Below are positions 10,008 to 17,696 of a stretch of DNA of 64,000 nt, in pieces (the first letter of the stretch is position 1; each line of letters opens with the position of its first letter). Below the pieces are notes generated by a model. The model ran no database searches. It saw nothing but the letters and a program-made list of their open reading frames with translations, and was not told the DNA's origin. The stretch is from Lactobacillus sp. ESL0684. Lineage in GTDB: Bacteria; Bacillota; Bacilli; Lactobacillales; Lactobacillaceae. Location of the stretch: contig NZ_CP113941.1 of the NCBI RefSeq assembly GCF_029392675.1, forward strand, positions 50,001 through 114,000, written 5' to 3'. A program made the position numbers and the translations under genes.

Positions 10008-10769
10008 ATGGCAACTGTAAAAATCAGAAATATAATTTTAGGTGAAGGCTTACCTAAAATTGCTGTCCCCAATGTTGGTAAAACCAAGGCGGAAATCATT
10101 ACTAATGCCAAGGAAATAGTTGCGGCTAGTCCTGATCTTATGGAGTGGCGGATTGACTACTATACTGAAGGTATTGAAGATAATGAGCAATTGGTTGCTA
10201 CTGCACAGCAATTACGTGAATTAGTTGGTGAATTACCTATTTTGGTAACTTTTAGAACTAAGAACGAAGGAGGCGTGTGTGATTTAGCAGAATCCGCCTA
10301 TCTTGAATTGTTGCAGACGATTATTACCAATCGCTTAGGTGATGCGGTAGATATTGAACTTTTTCATAATGAAAAACAGATAGTGGAACTAGTTGAGTTA
10401 GCTCATAAGTATAATGTGGTGGTAATTATGAGTAATCATGACTTTGAAAAGGTTCCTGGGCAAGATGTGATTGAGTTCAGGTTAAAAAAGATGGCACAAT
10501 TAGGTGCGGATGTACCTAAATTAGCATGTATGCCGCAAACACCACAAGATGTCTTAACGCTTTTAGCAGCAACTACAAATGTCCATGACCAACTACCCAA
10601 TCCATTGATTACGATGGCGATGGGAGATTTAGGTAAGGTAAGTCGGATTGCAGGGCAAGTCTTTGGATCGAGCTTATCGTTTGGAGCTGTTGGTCAAACT
10701 TCAGCTCCAGGACAACTTTCAATTGTTGATTTGCGTAACGCAGAAAAGTATTTACAAATGAATTCTTAA
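10008..10769 (+). CDS. aroD: Type I 3-dehydroquinate dehydratase
   Basis: A 253-residue class I dehydroquinase converting 3-dehydroquinate to 3-dehydroshikimate through a Schiff base. Family motifs are all present: MEWRIDYY (46-52), TFRTKNEGG (81-89), general base H144 in SNHDF, Schiff-base lysine K171 in KLACMP, and the C-terminal FGAVGQTSAPGQ. Length and residue numbering match E. coli AroD (H143, K170) almost exactly. It is the last gene of the MFS-flavoprotein-dehydrogenase operon and is followed by a strong terminator. Together with the upstream dehydrogenase it links quinate, dehydroquinate, dehydroshikimate and shikimate. Confidence 0.95.
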   Translation: MATVKIRNIILGEGLPKIAVPNVGKTKAEIITNAKEIVAASPDLMEWRIDYYTEGIEDNEQLVATAQQLRELVGELPILVTFRTKNEGGVCDLAESAYLELLQTIITNRLGDAVDIELFHNEKQIVELVELAHKYNVVVIMSNHDFEKVPGQDVIEFRLKKMAQLGADVPKLACMPQTPQDVLTLLAATTNVHDQLPNPLITMAMGDLGKVSRIAGQVFGSSLSFGAVGQTSAPGQLSIVDLRNAEKYLQMNS

Positions 10770-10788
10770 AGTCAATCTTTTTGAGCCC

Positions 10789-10832
10789 AAAGGGTATGAT
10801 ATTGCTATGTTGAGTGATATTGTACCTTTTTT
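10789..10832 (+). terminator. Terminator of the MFS-flavoprotein-aroE/aroD operon
   Basis: A 14-base-pair stem with G-U pairs (10789-10802 with 10817-10830; AAAGGGTATGATAT against ATATTGTACCTTTT), followed by T's to 10832. Confidence 0.85.
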
Positions 10833-10858
10833 GTTATATAACAAATCAAAATAAATAT

Positions 10859-10886
10859 TTGATAAAGTTAAGTTATACTGTATTAT
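10859..10886 (+). promoter_or_regulatory. Probable promoter of the SLAP protein gene
   Basis: TTGATA (10859-10864) and TATTAT (10881-10886) are separated by 16 bp, about 34 bp before the start codon. It sits between the upstream operon terminator and a GAAAGGA ribosome site. Confidence 0.55.
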
Positions 10887-10919
10887 ATAACTTAGGAAAC
10901 TAATTGAAAGGATATGATG

Positions 10920-11840
10920 ATGTTGGGAAAGATAAAAGATATTAAAGTTAGCACATTGGTAGTTGCTAGCTTAGGTTTAACTGGTGTTGCTGCAGGCAGC
11001 ACACTAATGCTTAATAATCAAGTAGTTAAGGCAGCCGATACTACGAATACAGCCACTAAAACTGCGACTGCTGACCAAGGGGTCGAAAAAGAATTATTTC
11101 ATAATGCTTATATTTATGATCAAAATGGTCAACGAACTAACGACGTTGCTTTGAAAACTGGTACTAAGGTTGCAACTTATGGCACTAAGATTATTAATGG
11201 ACGTAAGTTTTATAGTTTAGGTCAAGATTTATATTTGGCTGCCGGTAATATTGATAATAAAACTTGGACTGTGACTCACAATTCTGTTATTTATAATCAA
11301 TATGGTGAGGCTACTAGTCAGGGTAAACTTAAAGGTGGCACTAGTATTGCGACTTATGGTGATCCTGTAGTCATGCATGGCGAAGAATATTATAGTATTG
11401 GCAATGATCAATTTGTTAAAAAGGCAGATCTTAATGATAACGCTGCTACACCGCAGCGTCCTGGCTATATTGAGGGAATTGTAGTCAATGGCAATGTTAA
11501 GCGAGATACTTATATCTATGATCAAAATGGTCAGCGGACTAATAAATTAATTCTTAGTGTAGGGTCAATGTGTTATGCTGCTGTATCTGAAACGATTAAT
11601 GGTCAAGAATTTTATGAATTCGGTAATGGTGAACGAATTCCGGCAGATAACATTGATGGCACTAAACGTGGGCTTACTCATAATGCTTATATTTATAATC
11701 GGTATGGTCAACGAGTTGGTCGGCAGGTTGTCAAGGCAGGTCAAACATTGCGTACATACGGCAAGCCGGTAACTATTAAAAATAAAGCTTACTATACAAT
11801 TGATAATAATCGCTATGTTAAGCAAGCTAATTTTAACTAG
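10920..11840 (+). CDS. Secreted SLAP-domain surface protein
   Basis: A 306-residue secreted protein of the Lactobacillus S-layer-associated type. A signal peptide (residues ~1-38, ending near VVKA) is followed by four related units of about 60 residues, each starting HN(A/S)-x-IY(D/N)-x-(N/Y)GQR-like and ending in a YxxG-N-x-xY motif; these are SLAP (S-layer protein A) repeats that bind the cell wall non-covalently. Almost the whole mature protein is wall-binding repeats, with no separate effector domain. Three in-frame ATGs stand in tandem; the third (10920) has the right 7-base distance from GAAAGGA. It has its own promoter and terminator. Confidence 0.88.
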   Translation: MLGKIKDIKVSTLVVASLGLTGVAAGSTLMLNNQVVKAADTTNTATKTATADQGVEKELFHNAYIYDQNGQRTNDVALKTGTKVATYGTKIINGRKFYSLGQDLYLAAGNIDNKTWTVTHNSVIYNQYGEATSQGKLKGGTSIATYGDPVVMHGEEYYSIGNDQFVKKADLNDNAATPQRPGYIEGIVVNGNVKRDTYIYDQNGQRTNKLILSVGSMCYAAVSETINGQEFYEFGNGERIPADNIDGTKRGLTHNAYIYNRYGQRVGRQVVKAGQTLRTYGKPVTIKNKAYYTIDNNRYVKQANFN

Positions 11841-11866
11841 TTAGTATAAAATAACAAACCAAAACA

Positions 11867-11914
11867 AAAATGTCTGAATAATCCTTATAAAGAGGAAGTA
11901 TCCAGACATTTTTT
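11867..11914. terminator. Bidirectional terminator after the SLAP gene
   Basis: AATGTCTG (11869-11876) pairs with CAGACATT (11903-11910), flanked by A- and T-runs. It serves both the SLAP gene and the convergent cytochrome b5-like gene. Confidence 0.8.
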
Positions 11915-11933
11915 GTTATTATATTAAACTTAA

Positions 11934-12167
11934 TTAGTCTTCGCTGTATGTGCCAACTTCTTTTAAGTTACCTAATACACTCTTACCGTGAGGAGATTGA
12001 GCAATTGCCTCAGTCAAGTCACGACCAGCTTCAACACCGTGATGTTCACCATCAGTCCAATGAGAATTGCCAGTTACATCGTAAACAGTACCGTCAATCG
12101 CAACGTATGCAGGGTTACCATTCTTACCATCAAATTTTGCTAAAGATTCTTTTGTGAATTTTTCCAT
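11934..12167 (-). CDS. Cytochrome b5-like haem/steroid-binding domain protein
   Basis: A 77-residue single-domain protein of the Cyt-b5 family. It has F-T-x-E-x-L-x-x-F-(D)-G at the start, then AYVAIDGTVYDVTG, HWTDGEHHG and AGRDLTEAIAQSPHG, typical of short bacterial b5-like proteins. The HHG and SPHG histidines correspond to the haem or ligand pocket. No signal peptide or membrane anchor is seen, so it is cytoplasmic. The physiological partner is unknown in lactobacilli. ATG at 12167 is preferred over 12176, which sits too close to the purine-rich ribosome site. It is a single gene. Confidence 0.85.
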   Translation of the reverse strand: MEKFTKESLAKFDGKNGNPAYVAIDGTVYDVTGNSHWTDGEHHGVEAGRDLTEAIAQSPHGKSVLGNLKEVGTYSED

Positions 12168-12258
12168 TAAAAACATCTCTTTCTCTTTTATTCAAACGTT
12201 ATTCTTATGATTATGATAATCTTTTAACGGCATAAAGTCTATTAATTAGCTTATATAT

Positions 12259-13122
12259 TTATTCATTACACCAACCAGCGATGTCCCATGGTGTAAAGCG
12301 ATAGTCTAGTTTTTTATGATAACACTTCTCATAAGCTGCTACCTTTTGTTGGTAGTCTTTTTCAAGCATCTGCTGCGAATTTTGTTTAAGACTTAGCTCG
12401 GGTTGCGGATAAATTGGTGGCAAAACATGGACTATATACTTGGTTTTGTAAAAGTTAGGGTGATCTTTTTCTTTCTTATTTATAGTTTGAATTTCAATAA
12501 AAGTTGAAATAATAGGAACATTTTGTTTAGCTGCAAAATAATAGGCGCCGCGCTGTAACTTGCGTGGTTTGCGATAGTTCCACCACATTTCTTGCTCTGG
12601 GTAAATTAAAACCCAATTATTTTTGGCAAGTGCATCATGCAAGTGTTTAGGAAATTCGTTACCCATATAGTTAGTGCTTCTAATTAGGGGAATAGTTCCG
12701 ACATAGTGCATTAAATAACTTAAAAAACCAGGCAATTTTAAATTGGTATCTTCAATTACAATTGCTAATTGATGGTGAGTTTTACTTGCAAGGTGTTTAA
12801 TGGCAAATTCGTCAATTTGATTAAAGTGATTAGCTGTAACAATTGCACCGCCAGTAGGGATATCTTTGAGGTTTTCTAATCCATCGAATTTGGTAGAAGC
12901 AGTTAATGTATGTACCAAAATATTAAAAATTGCATGGCCAATTTTGTTATTTATCTTACCTTTTAAGCTACTTTGATCCTGCCAAAAATCACTGACTAAT
13001 CTTGTTCGCTCATTTAAAGACAAAACAGGATCTCCAATTTCAGTTTTAGCGGTAAAGTGTTCGTGATTAGCTGCTTGCTTGATATTTTGAATTACTTGTT
13101 CGCGCTTGTCGCCGATAATCAT
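12259..13122 (-). CDS. PlsC-like 1-acyl-glycerol-phosphate acyltransferase family protein
   Basis: A 287-residue lysophospholipid acyltransferase family protein. The catalytic HX4D block is NHFNQID (H99, D104), and the acceptor-binding block corresponds to LIYPEQEMWW with following arginines. A hydrophobic stretch near residues 63-75 may touch the membrane. The N-terminal ~60 residues are extra compared with minimal PlsC. Its start codon overlaps the stop of the preceding GT8 gene as ATGA (13119-13122), so translation is coupled. It is the last gene of a four-gene minus-strand operon with two GT8 glycosyltransferases and a second acyltransferase, suggesting synthesis of an acylated glycolipid or surface glycan. 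Classical PlsC for phospholipids is less likely given this setting. Confidence 0.82.
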   Translation of the reverse strand: MIIGDKREQVIQNIKQAANHEHFTAKTEIGDPVLSLNERTRLVSDFWQDQSSLKGKINNKIGHAIFNILVHTLTASTKFDGLENLKDIPTGGAIVTANHFNQIDEFAIKHLASKTHHQLAIVIEDTNLKLPGFLSYLMHYVGTIPLIRSTNYMGNEFPKHLHDALAKNNWVLIYPEQEMWWNYRKPRKLQRGAYYFAAKQNVPIISTFIEIQTINKKEKDHPNFYKTKYIVHVLPPIYPQPELSLKQNSQQMLEKDYQQKVAAYEKCYHKKLDYRFTPWDIAGWCNE

Positions 13123-14069
13123 AAATTAACTGGTCCTTGTTCTTTGATCCGTGCCCAATTATTGGGATCATTGATAGTTTGATCTTTTTTGGTTAACATT
13201 TTATCAAGTTTTTGTCGATCATCAGTGCGCTGCTTGTCAGTGTAGTTGCTGCGCTCGGCTTGTAGCTCGTCATAAAACTTAGTTTCTTTAGCACTGTCCC
13301 AGAAATATTGGTCATATTGCACGTCATAAAAATGCCATGGCTTAAAGAAAAGATTGTAGTGAATTAGACTAGGATCTGTAAGAGGCTCCGTATTATCGTT
13401 TGGCATTGCATCCCATTTAGGATCAAGGTGCAAAATCCGTCCATCACAGATTTCATTCAAGTAATCTTGATCAGGCGCAATACAGTCAAAGTGATATTTG
13501 GTTAAAAGGCTCATGAAGTGATCGATAAACCCTTCTTCACGAAAGGCACGACAGTTTAGTACAAGCATTCCAGAATTAATGTATTTTTTGGGATCAAGAG
13601 CTAAGACCTCTTTAATATAAGTCACCATTTTGTCAACATATTGGATTGACAAATCTGTACAAGCTGCAAATAAGTTATTATTTAGCTCAGTGTTATATAG
13701 CTTAGCAATGTCATCATTAATGATGGTATCACTATCAATATAGATGGCCTTATCATATTGAGGAAATAGGTCAGGGATAAATAATCGGTAGAAAATCGAC
13801 ATTGTAAAAAAGTCTGCTCGTAAATAGTTTTCTTTGCGATTTTGAATCGGAGCAACTAATTCATCGTTAATTTTACAAAACTCAATATGAACGTTATCAC
13901 TGCCTAACTCTTGTAGATCATGCTGATGCTTGGCAGTTAAATCTTGACTCAGAAAATGTACAGTGTAGTCGTTAGTGCTGTTTGCATGTTTAACTAGAGA
14001 ATTAAGCGAGATAGCGGCATATTTGGTAAAATCGTCACTAATTGTATAAAAAACTGGGATAGTCATCAT
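13119..14069 (-). CDS. Family 8 glycosyltransferase
   Basis: A 316-residue GT8 glycosyltransferase (retaining, UDP-sugar dependent, cytoplasmic). It shows the N-terminal IPVFYTISDDFTKY nucleotide-sugar start, the metal-binding DxD in IYIDSDTI (D112, D114), NSGMLVLN, APDQDYLN, and a C-terminal HYNLFFKPWH supplying the third metal ligand. The family includes lipopolysaccharide- and accessory-Sec-type galactosyl/glucosyl transferases. AGAGGAG precedes the ATG. It shares a 4-bp ATGA overlap with the downstream acyltransferase and follows another GT8 gene by 18 bp. The acceptor is unknown. Confidence 0.9.
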   Translation of the reverse strand: MMTIPVFYTISDDFTKYAAISLNSLVKHANSTNDYTVHFLSQDLTAKHQHDLQELGSDNVHIEFCKINDELVAPIQNRKENYLRADFFTMSIFYRLFIPDLFPQYDKAIYIDSDTIINDDIAKLYNTELNNNLFAACTDLSIQYVDKMVTYIKEVLALDPKKYINSGMLVLNCRAFREEGFIDHFMSLLTKYHFDCIAPDQDYLNEICDGRILHLDPKWDAMPNDNTEPLTDPSLIHYNLFFKPWHFYDVQYDQYFWDSAKETKFYDELQAERSNYTDKQRTDDRQKLDKMLTKKDQTINDPNNWARIKEQGPVNL

Positions 14070-14087
14070 GTAATCTCCTCTAAAATA

Positions 14088-14927
14088 TCAACTTTTAACT
14101 AAATTATCTTTAATAGCAAGGTAATCGTCTAATAAATCATCATATTCGTGTAATTTTAACACATCGTGAACGCGGTCAACCTCCCAAGGTTTGACTGTTT
14201 GTGTATGGAAAAATGGCAAGAAACGAAAACTAGTAGTGAAGTGTTGTATAACAGTATCGGGTTTTAGTTTGTATTGCTCATTGTAGCGGCGTGGCAGGAT
14301 CCTTTTTTCGCGTGCTAAGCGATTAAGTGCTGCTTGATCAGGCATTAAGACAGTTTTGGTTTGTAATAGTTGCCTGATTCTGGCAAATAAGCGGGTACGT
14401 TTAATTTCTGCTAAATTTAACAGCAGAACTCCAGAATTGATATAGTCAAATGCTTTGTGTTCGTGTAAGTTGTGATAAAAGAAGCGACCCCAATAGTCAA
14501 GTACGCCGGCAAATTCAGTATTGGTTAGATCATGTTCGTAAAGCTCGGATAAATTTTGTCTAATAATTACATCTGCATCAAGGTATAAAACCTTGTCTGG
14601 TAATTGTGGAATTTGATCCGCAAATAAGCGCAACATGGCATAAGGAGTAAAGTGAGTTCCCATATTGGCTAGAGGTGGCTCCTTAACAAAGACACCAGTA
14701 CAATCAATTAGCTTTAATGTGTTTTTGGAATTTTGTTTAGTTAAAAGTGAATTTAAATAATCTGCGGTGTGTTTGCTAAAAGGCTGAAACTGCTTTTTGT
14801 AGCTTTGAGCATACATTGTAAAAATATAAATATGTAGTTCTTTAGCTCCAGAATTTTTTAATAAAGATAGGATAGCAATCAAGATACCGTCTTCAGCGTG
14901 ATGATCGCCGCAAAAAAGAATATTCAT
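14088..14927 (-). CDS. Family 8 glycosyltransferase
   Basis: A 279-residue GT8 protein, only distantly similar to its neighbour at 13119. The DxD is in VLYLDADVI (D117, D119); NSGVLLLN and MPDQAALN follow, and a C-terminal HFT…PW provides the expected histidine. It starts MNILFCGDHH, a GT8 variant with CGD instead of the usual xxxDD entrance. AAGGAG lies 7 bases before the start. It lies between an acyltransferase gene (11 bp upstream) and the second GT8 gene, all in the same direction, so the four proteins probably act on one product. Confidence 0.88.
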   Translation of the reverse strand: MNILFCGDHHAEDGILIAILSLLKNSGAKELHIYIFTMYAQSYKKQFQPFSKHTADYLNSLLTKQNSKNTLKLIDCTGVFVKEPPLANMGTHFTPYAMLRLFADQIPQLPDKVLYLDADVIIRQNLSELYEHDLTNTEFAGVLDYWGRFFYHNLHEHKAFDYINSGVLLLNLAEIKRTRLFARIRQLLQTKTVLMPDQAALNRLAREKRILPRRYNEQYKLKPDTVIQHFTTSFRFLPFFHTQTVKPWEVDRVHDVLKLHEYDDLLDDYLAIKDNLVKS

Positions 14928-14937
14928 TTAGAACTCC

Positions 14938-15702
14938 TTAATCTTTCTTTGTGTAAGTGCAATATTGATAGTCACTCAATGCTGCTCGTTTCTGCATCAT
15001 TGTATAAATTTGCTTGTGCAATTTATTTTGAGCTTGTTTCTTATTTAAATTATTATCAGGATAAAATGGACCATCAAGATAAACTATGATTTGTGGCTGC
15101 TTACCTCTTTTAGGACGATGATAAGTGGTTGTCATGACAAAACTTGGTGCATTAAGTGCAATTGGGAAATGCATACTAGTTGCATTAAATGGTCTAATTT
15201 TAGTGTAATAAGGCCAAACGTGCGCTTCGGGATAAATGACCACTGTTTTGCTGGCTTTAATAATTTTTTTAACAGCCTTAACTAGTTTACCAGATTCCTG
15301 TAAGTTATAACCAACTGGTAAGCCGAAATAGGGCACGACTAGTTTACCAAGTATGGGAATACTCCAATTAGCTTGGGCACAGATTGCGTAATAATTATTA
15401 GCTGGTAAAAAGCTTAGTGGCAAAATCGCATCGCCAAAGGCTTGGGTATGATTGCCATAAATAAAATATCCCTGTCCATGAGCTGCTGCTAGTTTTTCTT
15501 TTCCTATTATATGGACGCGTACAATTACTCGATTATAAATTATACTGGCTAAATGAGCAACCCGCTTGATGATTGCTGACCAAAACCTATGTCCAGTAGA
15601 AGTAGGAAGAATAGTGTAGTTAGAAGCTAAGTGATAGTCTTGATCTTTAGTTGTGACCAGATCATCGCTTAGATCGTGATAGTAATATTGGTGCTTAACC
15701 AT
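14938..15702 (-). CDS. PlsC-like acyltransferase family protein
   Basis: A 254-residue acyltransferase-like protein and first gene of the four-gene operon. The catalytic block reads GNHTQAFGDA, with His-X5-Asp rather than the family's usual His-X4-Asp; a second conserved block reads VVIYPEAHVWPY, similar in pattern to the PEQEMWW block of the operon's other acyltransferase. A long hydrophobic segment surrounds residues ~48-66. The ATG at 15702 has a perfect AAGGAAGG at correct distance; an ATG 42 bases further upstream has none. The spacing oddity in the catalytic block could mean altered activity. Confidence 0.8.
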   Translation of the reverse strand: MVKHQYYYHDLSDDLVTTKDQDYHLASNYTILPTSTGHRFWSAIIKRVAHLASIIYNRVIVRVHIIGKEKLAAAHGQGYFIYGNHTQAFGDAILPLSFLPANNYYAICAQANWSIPILGKLVVPYFGLPVGYNLQESGKLVKAVKKIIKASKTVVIYPEAHVWPYYTKIRPFNATSMHFPIALNAPSFVMTTTYHRPKRGKQPQIIVYLDGPFYPDNNLNKKQAQNKLHKQIYTMMQKRAALSDYQYCTYTKKD

Positions 15703-15744
15703 GGATGCCTTCCTTACAATAATGTTACTAAGTAATTTTATCAT

Positions 15745-15974
15745 GAATTACTTAATAAGAAAAAGAGCTGCTGTGTAAAGCATAACGATTGTAATTATAT
15801 CCACGTAAATTTATAAGCAAATTTTTATTATTACTTGATTGCTAAAGCTGCTAATGTTTAATGCAATAGTTATAAAATTGTGTTATATTAATAATATGTA
15901 ATTACAAAAAATAGTAATTTCAAATATTTACAGCTACACCATTAAAATATGTAATAACAAAAGGAGACTTGGAA
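15745..15974. promoter_or_regulatory. Divergent control region before deoC with palindromic operator candidate
   Basis: A gene-free A/T-rich region between the acyltransferase operon and deoC. It contains the perfect palindrome TGTAATTACA (15897-15906), and related half sites TAGTAATTTC (15912-15921) and ATGTAATAAC (15949-15958). These resemble operators for a deo or GntR-type regulator. The deoC ribosome site AAGGAG lies at 15961-15966. Confidence 0.45.
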
Positions 15975-16682
15975 ATGAAATATACAGTTGATGACTTTGC
16001 GCGTTTAATCGATCACACTAATTTGCATGCTGACGCGACTGAGGCAGATATGAAGCAACTTTGTGCTGAAGCTAAGAAATATCATTTTAAGATGGTGGCA
16101 ATTAATCAGGTGCAGTCAAAATATTGTTCAGAGCAACTGCAGGGAACTGATATTGATACTGGTGCGGCAATTAGTTTTCCACTAGGGCAGACATCAATTG
16201 CTGCTAAGGTAGCTGAGACTAAGGATGCTATCCAAAATGGTGCCAATGAAATTGATTATGTAGTTAATCTAACTCAAGTACGGGCGCACAATTGGGCATA
16301 TCTAGAAGATGAAATGACACAAATGGTGACTACTTGTCACGACCAACAAGTGCCTTGCAAGGTGATTTTTGAAAATTGTTATTTAACCAAAGCTGAAATT
16401 GAACAATTAGCTTTGGTTGCGAAAAAAGTTAAGCCAGATTTTATTAAAACGTCAACTGGTTTTGGCACATCGGGAGCTAAAGTAGAAGACGTTAAATTAA
16501 TGAAGCAAACGGTTGGCTCGACGGTTAAAGTCAAGGCAGCAGGTGGAATTAGAAATACTGATGACTTCTTGGCGATGATTAGTGCAGGGGCAGAACGAAT
16601 TGGGACTAGTTCTGGTATCAAAATTATTGATGCGTTGAAGAAACGTTTTGCTGAAGATAAGGTAAGTTTTTTAGAAGTTTAA
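15975..16682 (+). CDS. deoC: Deoxyribose-phosphate aldolase
   Basis: A 235-residue class I aldolase that splits 2-deoxyribose-5-phosphate into glyceraldehyde-3-phosphate and acetaldehyde, the last step of deoxynucleoside salvage. DeoC motifs are present: [13 protein letters not shown] at the start, [16 protein letters not shown], the Schiff-base lysine K158 in [10 protein letters not shown], and VKAAGGIR. The ATG at 15975 lies 8 bases after AAGGAG; an in-frame TTG two codons upstream is too close to it. It is alone here, without deoB, deoD or pdp, and is followed by a GntR regulator that may control it. Confidence 0.95.
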   Translation: MKYTVDDFARLIDHTNLHADATEADMKQLCAEAKKYHFKMVAINQVQSKYCSEQLQGTDIDTGAAISFPLGQTSIAAKVAETKDAIQNGANEIDYVVNLTQVRAHNWAYLEDEMTQMVTTCHDQQVPCKVIFENCYLTKAEIEQLALVAKKVKPDFIKTSTGFGTSGAKVEDVKLMKQTVGSTVKVKAAGGIRNTDDFLAMISAGAERIGTSSGIKIIDALKKRFAEDKVSFLEV

Positions 16683-16732
16683 AAGTTGTAACTGCTTTTA
16701 AAAAGGTCGATGTAAGCAATGGAGATTTTGCT

Positions 16733-16780
16733 TTAACACCGGCTTTTTGCATGGTATAGTATTTATGTCATAACATAAAT
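16733..16780 (+). promoter_or_regulatory. Promoter and palindromic operator of the GntR regulator
   Basis: TTAACA (16733-16738) and TATAGT (16755-16760) are 16 bp apart. Immediately downstream is a perfect inverted repeat, ATTTATGT-CATA-ACATAAAT (16761-16780), with 8-bp arms. A site at the transcription start suggests repression by the GntR protein itself. Confidence 0.65.
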
Positions 16781-16807
16781 TAACAAGTTAGAAAGCAGAG
16801 AATCTAT

Positions 16808-17527
16808 ATGGCAATACCGAATCTTCCCAAATATAAAATAATCGCAGATGATCTTTTGCAGAAAATCCAGACAGGTATTTATCCATTAGGAACCATTATT
16901 CCTGCTGAAACTGAATTGGCACAAAAGTATCAGGTTAGCAGGCCAACCGTGCGTCAGGCAATTTCTAATTTGGTTAATCAGGGCTATTTGGAGCGTCGCC
17001 GTAAACGGGGAACTTTAGTAAAAAAGACCAAAATTGAGCAAGAATTCACGCATCTAATCGAAAGTTATAGCAGTGAAATGAGTGCTAAAGGTATGTATCC
17101 CAAAACTAACTTGCTTTACTTTAAAGAAGAAGCAGCTAAAGAAGAAGTGGCAAATAGTCTACATATCAAAGAAGCAGAGGCTGTTTTTAAACTAGTAAGA
17201 CTGCGTTATGCAAATGATCAGCCTACTGTTTTAGTTACGACATATATTCCCCAAAAAAGGGTGCCAGAGTTAATCAAGTATGATTTTGCTAAAGATTCCT
17301 TATATAAAGTGCTGGAAAAATATGACTTAAAAGTTACCCATGTAATTCGTAAGTTGGAAGTACTTGAAGCCGATGAAACAATAGCAAGTTTATTGAATGT
17401 TGCTCAAGGTAAGCCAATTTTTAATTTTCATACTCAGGGGATGACGATTGATGAGCAACCAATTGAGTATTCGATCGCTAAGTATCGCGGTGATATTAAT
17501 TCCTTTGTGATTGATGTTCAGCAGTAA
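16808..17527 (+). CDS. GntR/HutC-family transcriptional regulator
   Basis: A 239-residue regulator. Residues ~8-75 form the GntR winged helix (PAETELAQKYQVSRPTVRQAISNL, positions ~35-58, then the wing GYLERRRKRGTLV), and ~95-235 a UTRA effector domain of the HutC/NagR subfamily. It is preceded by its own promoter with a 20-bp dyad. The effector is probably a sugar phosphate or amino sugar as in other UTRA proteins; the adjacent deoC is a possible target but a palindrome of different sequence lies there. Confidence 0.92.
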   Translation: MAIPNLPKYKIIADDLLQKIQTGIYPLGTIIPAETELAQKYQVSRPTVRQAISNLVNQGYLERRRKRGTLVKKTKIEQEFTHLIESYSSEMSAKGMYPKTNLLYFKEEAAKEEVANSLHIKEAEAVFKLVRLRYANDQPTVLVTTYIPQKRVPELIKYDFAKDSLYKVLEKYDLKVTHVIRKLEVLEADETIASLLNVAQGKPIFNFHTQGMTIDEQPIEYSIAKYRGDINSFVIDVQQ

Positions 17528-17696
17528 GTAAATGAGAAAATTATAGTTGGTAATGAAGCCTAGTATAGCCAGACTTTTAAGCAATTGAGTTAATTAATTC
17601 TTAGTTTGACTAAAAATAACAAGTGTTGTATTATTTGTAGATGTAATATACTTAAAATGGAAAATATAGTTGATTTAATTTTTAGGAGGGGATATA

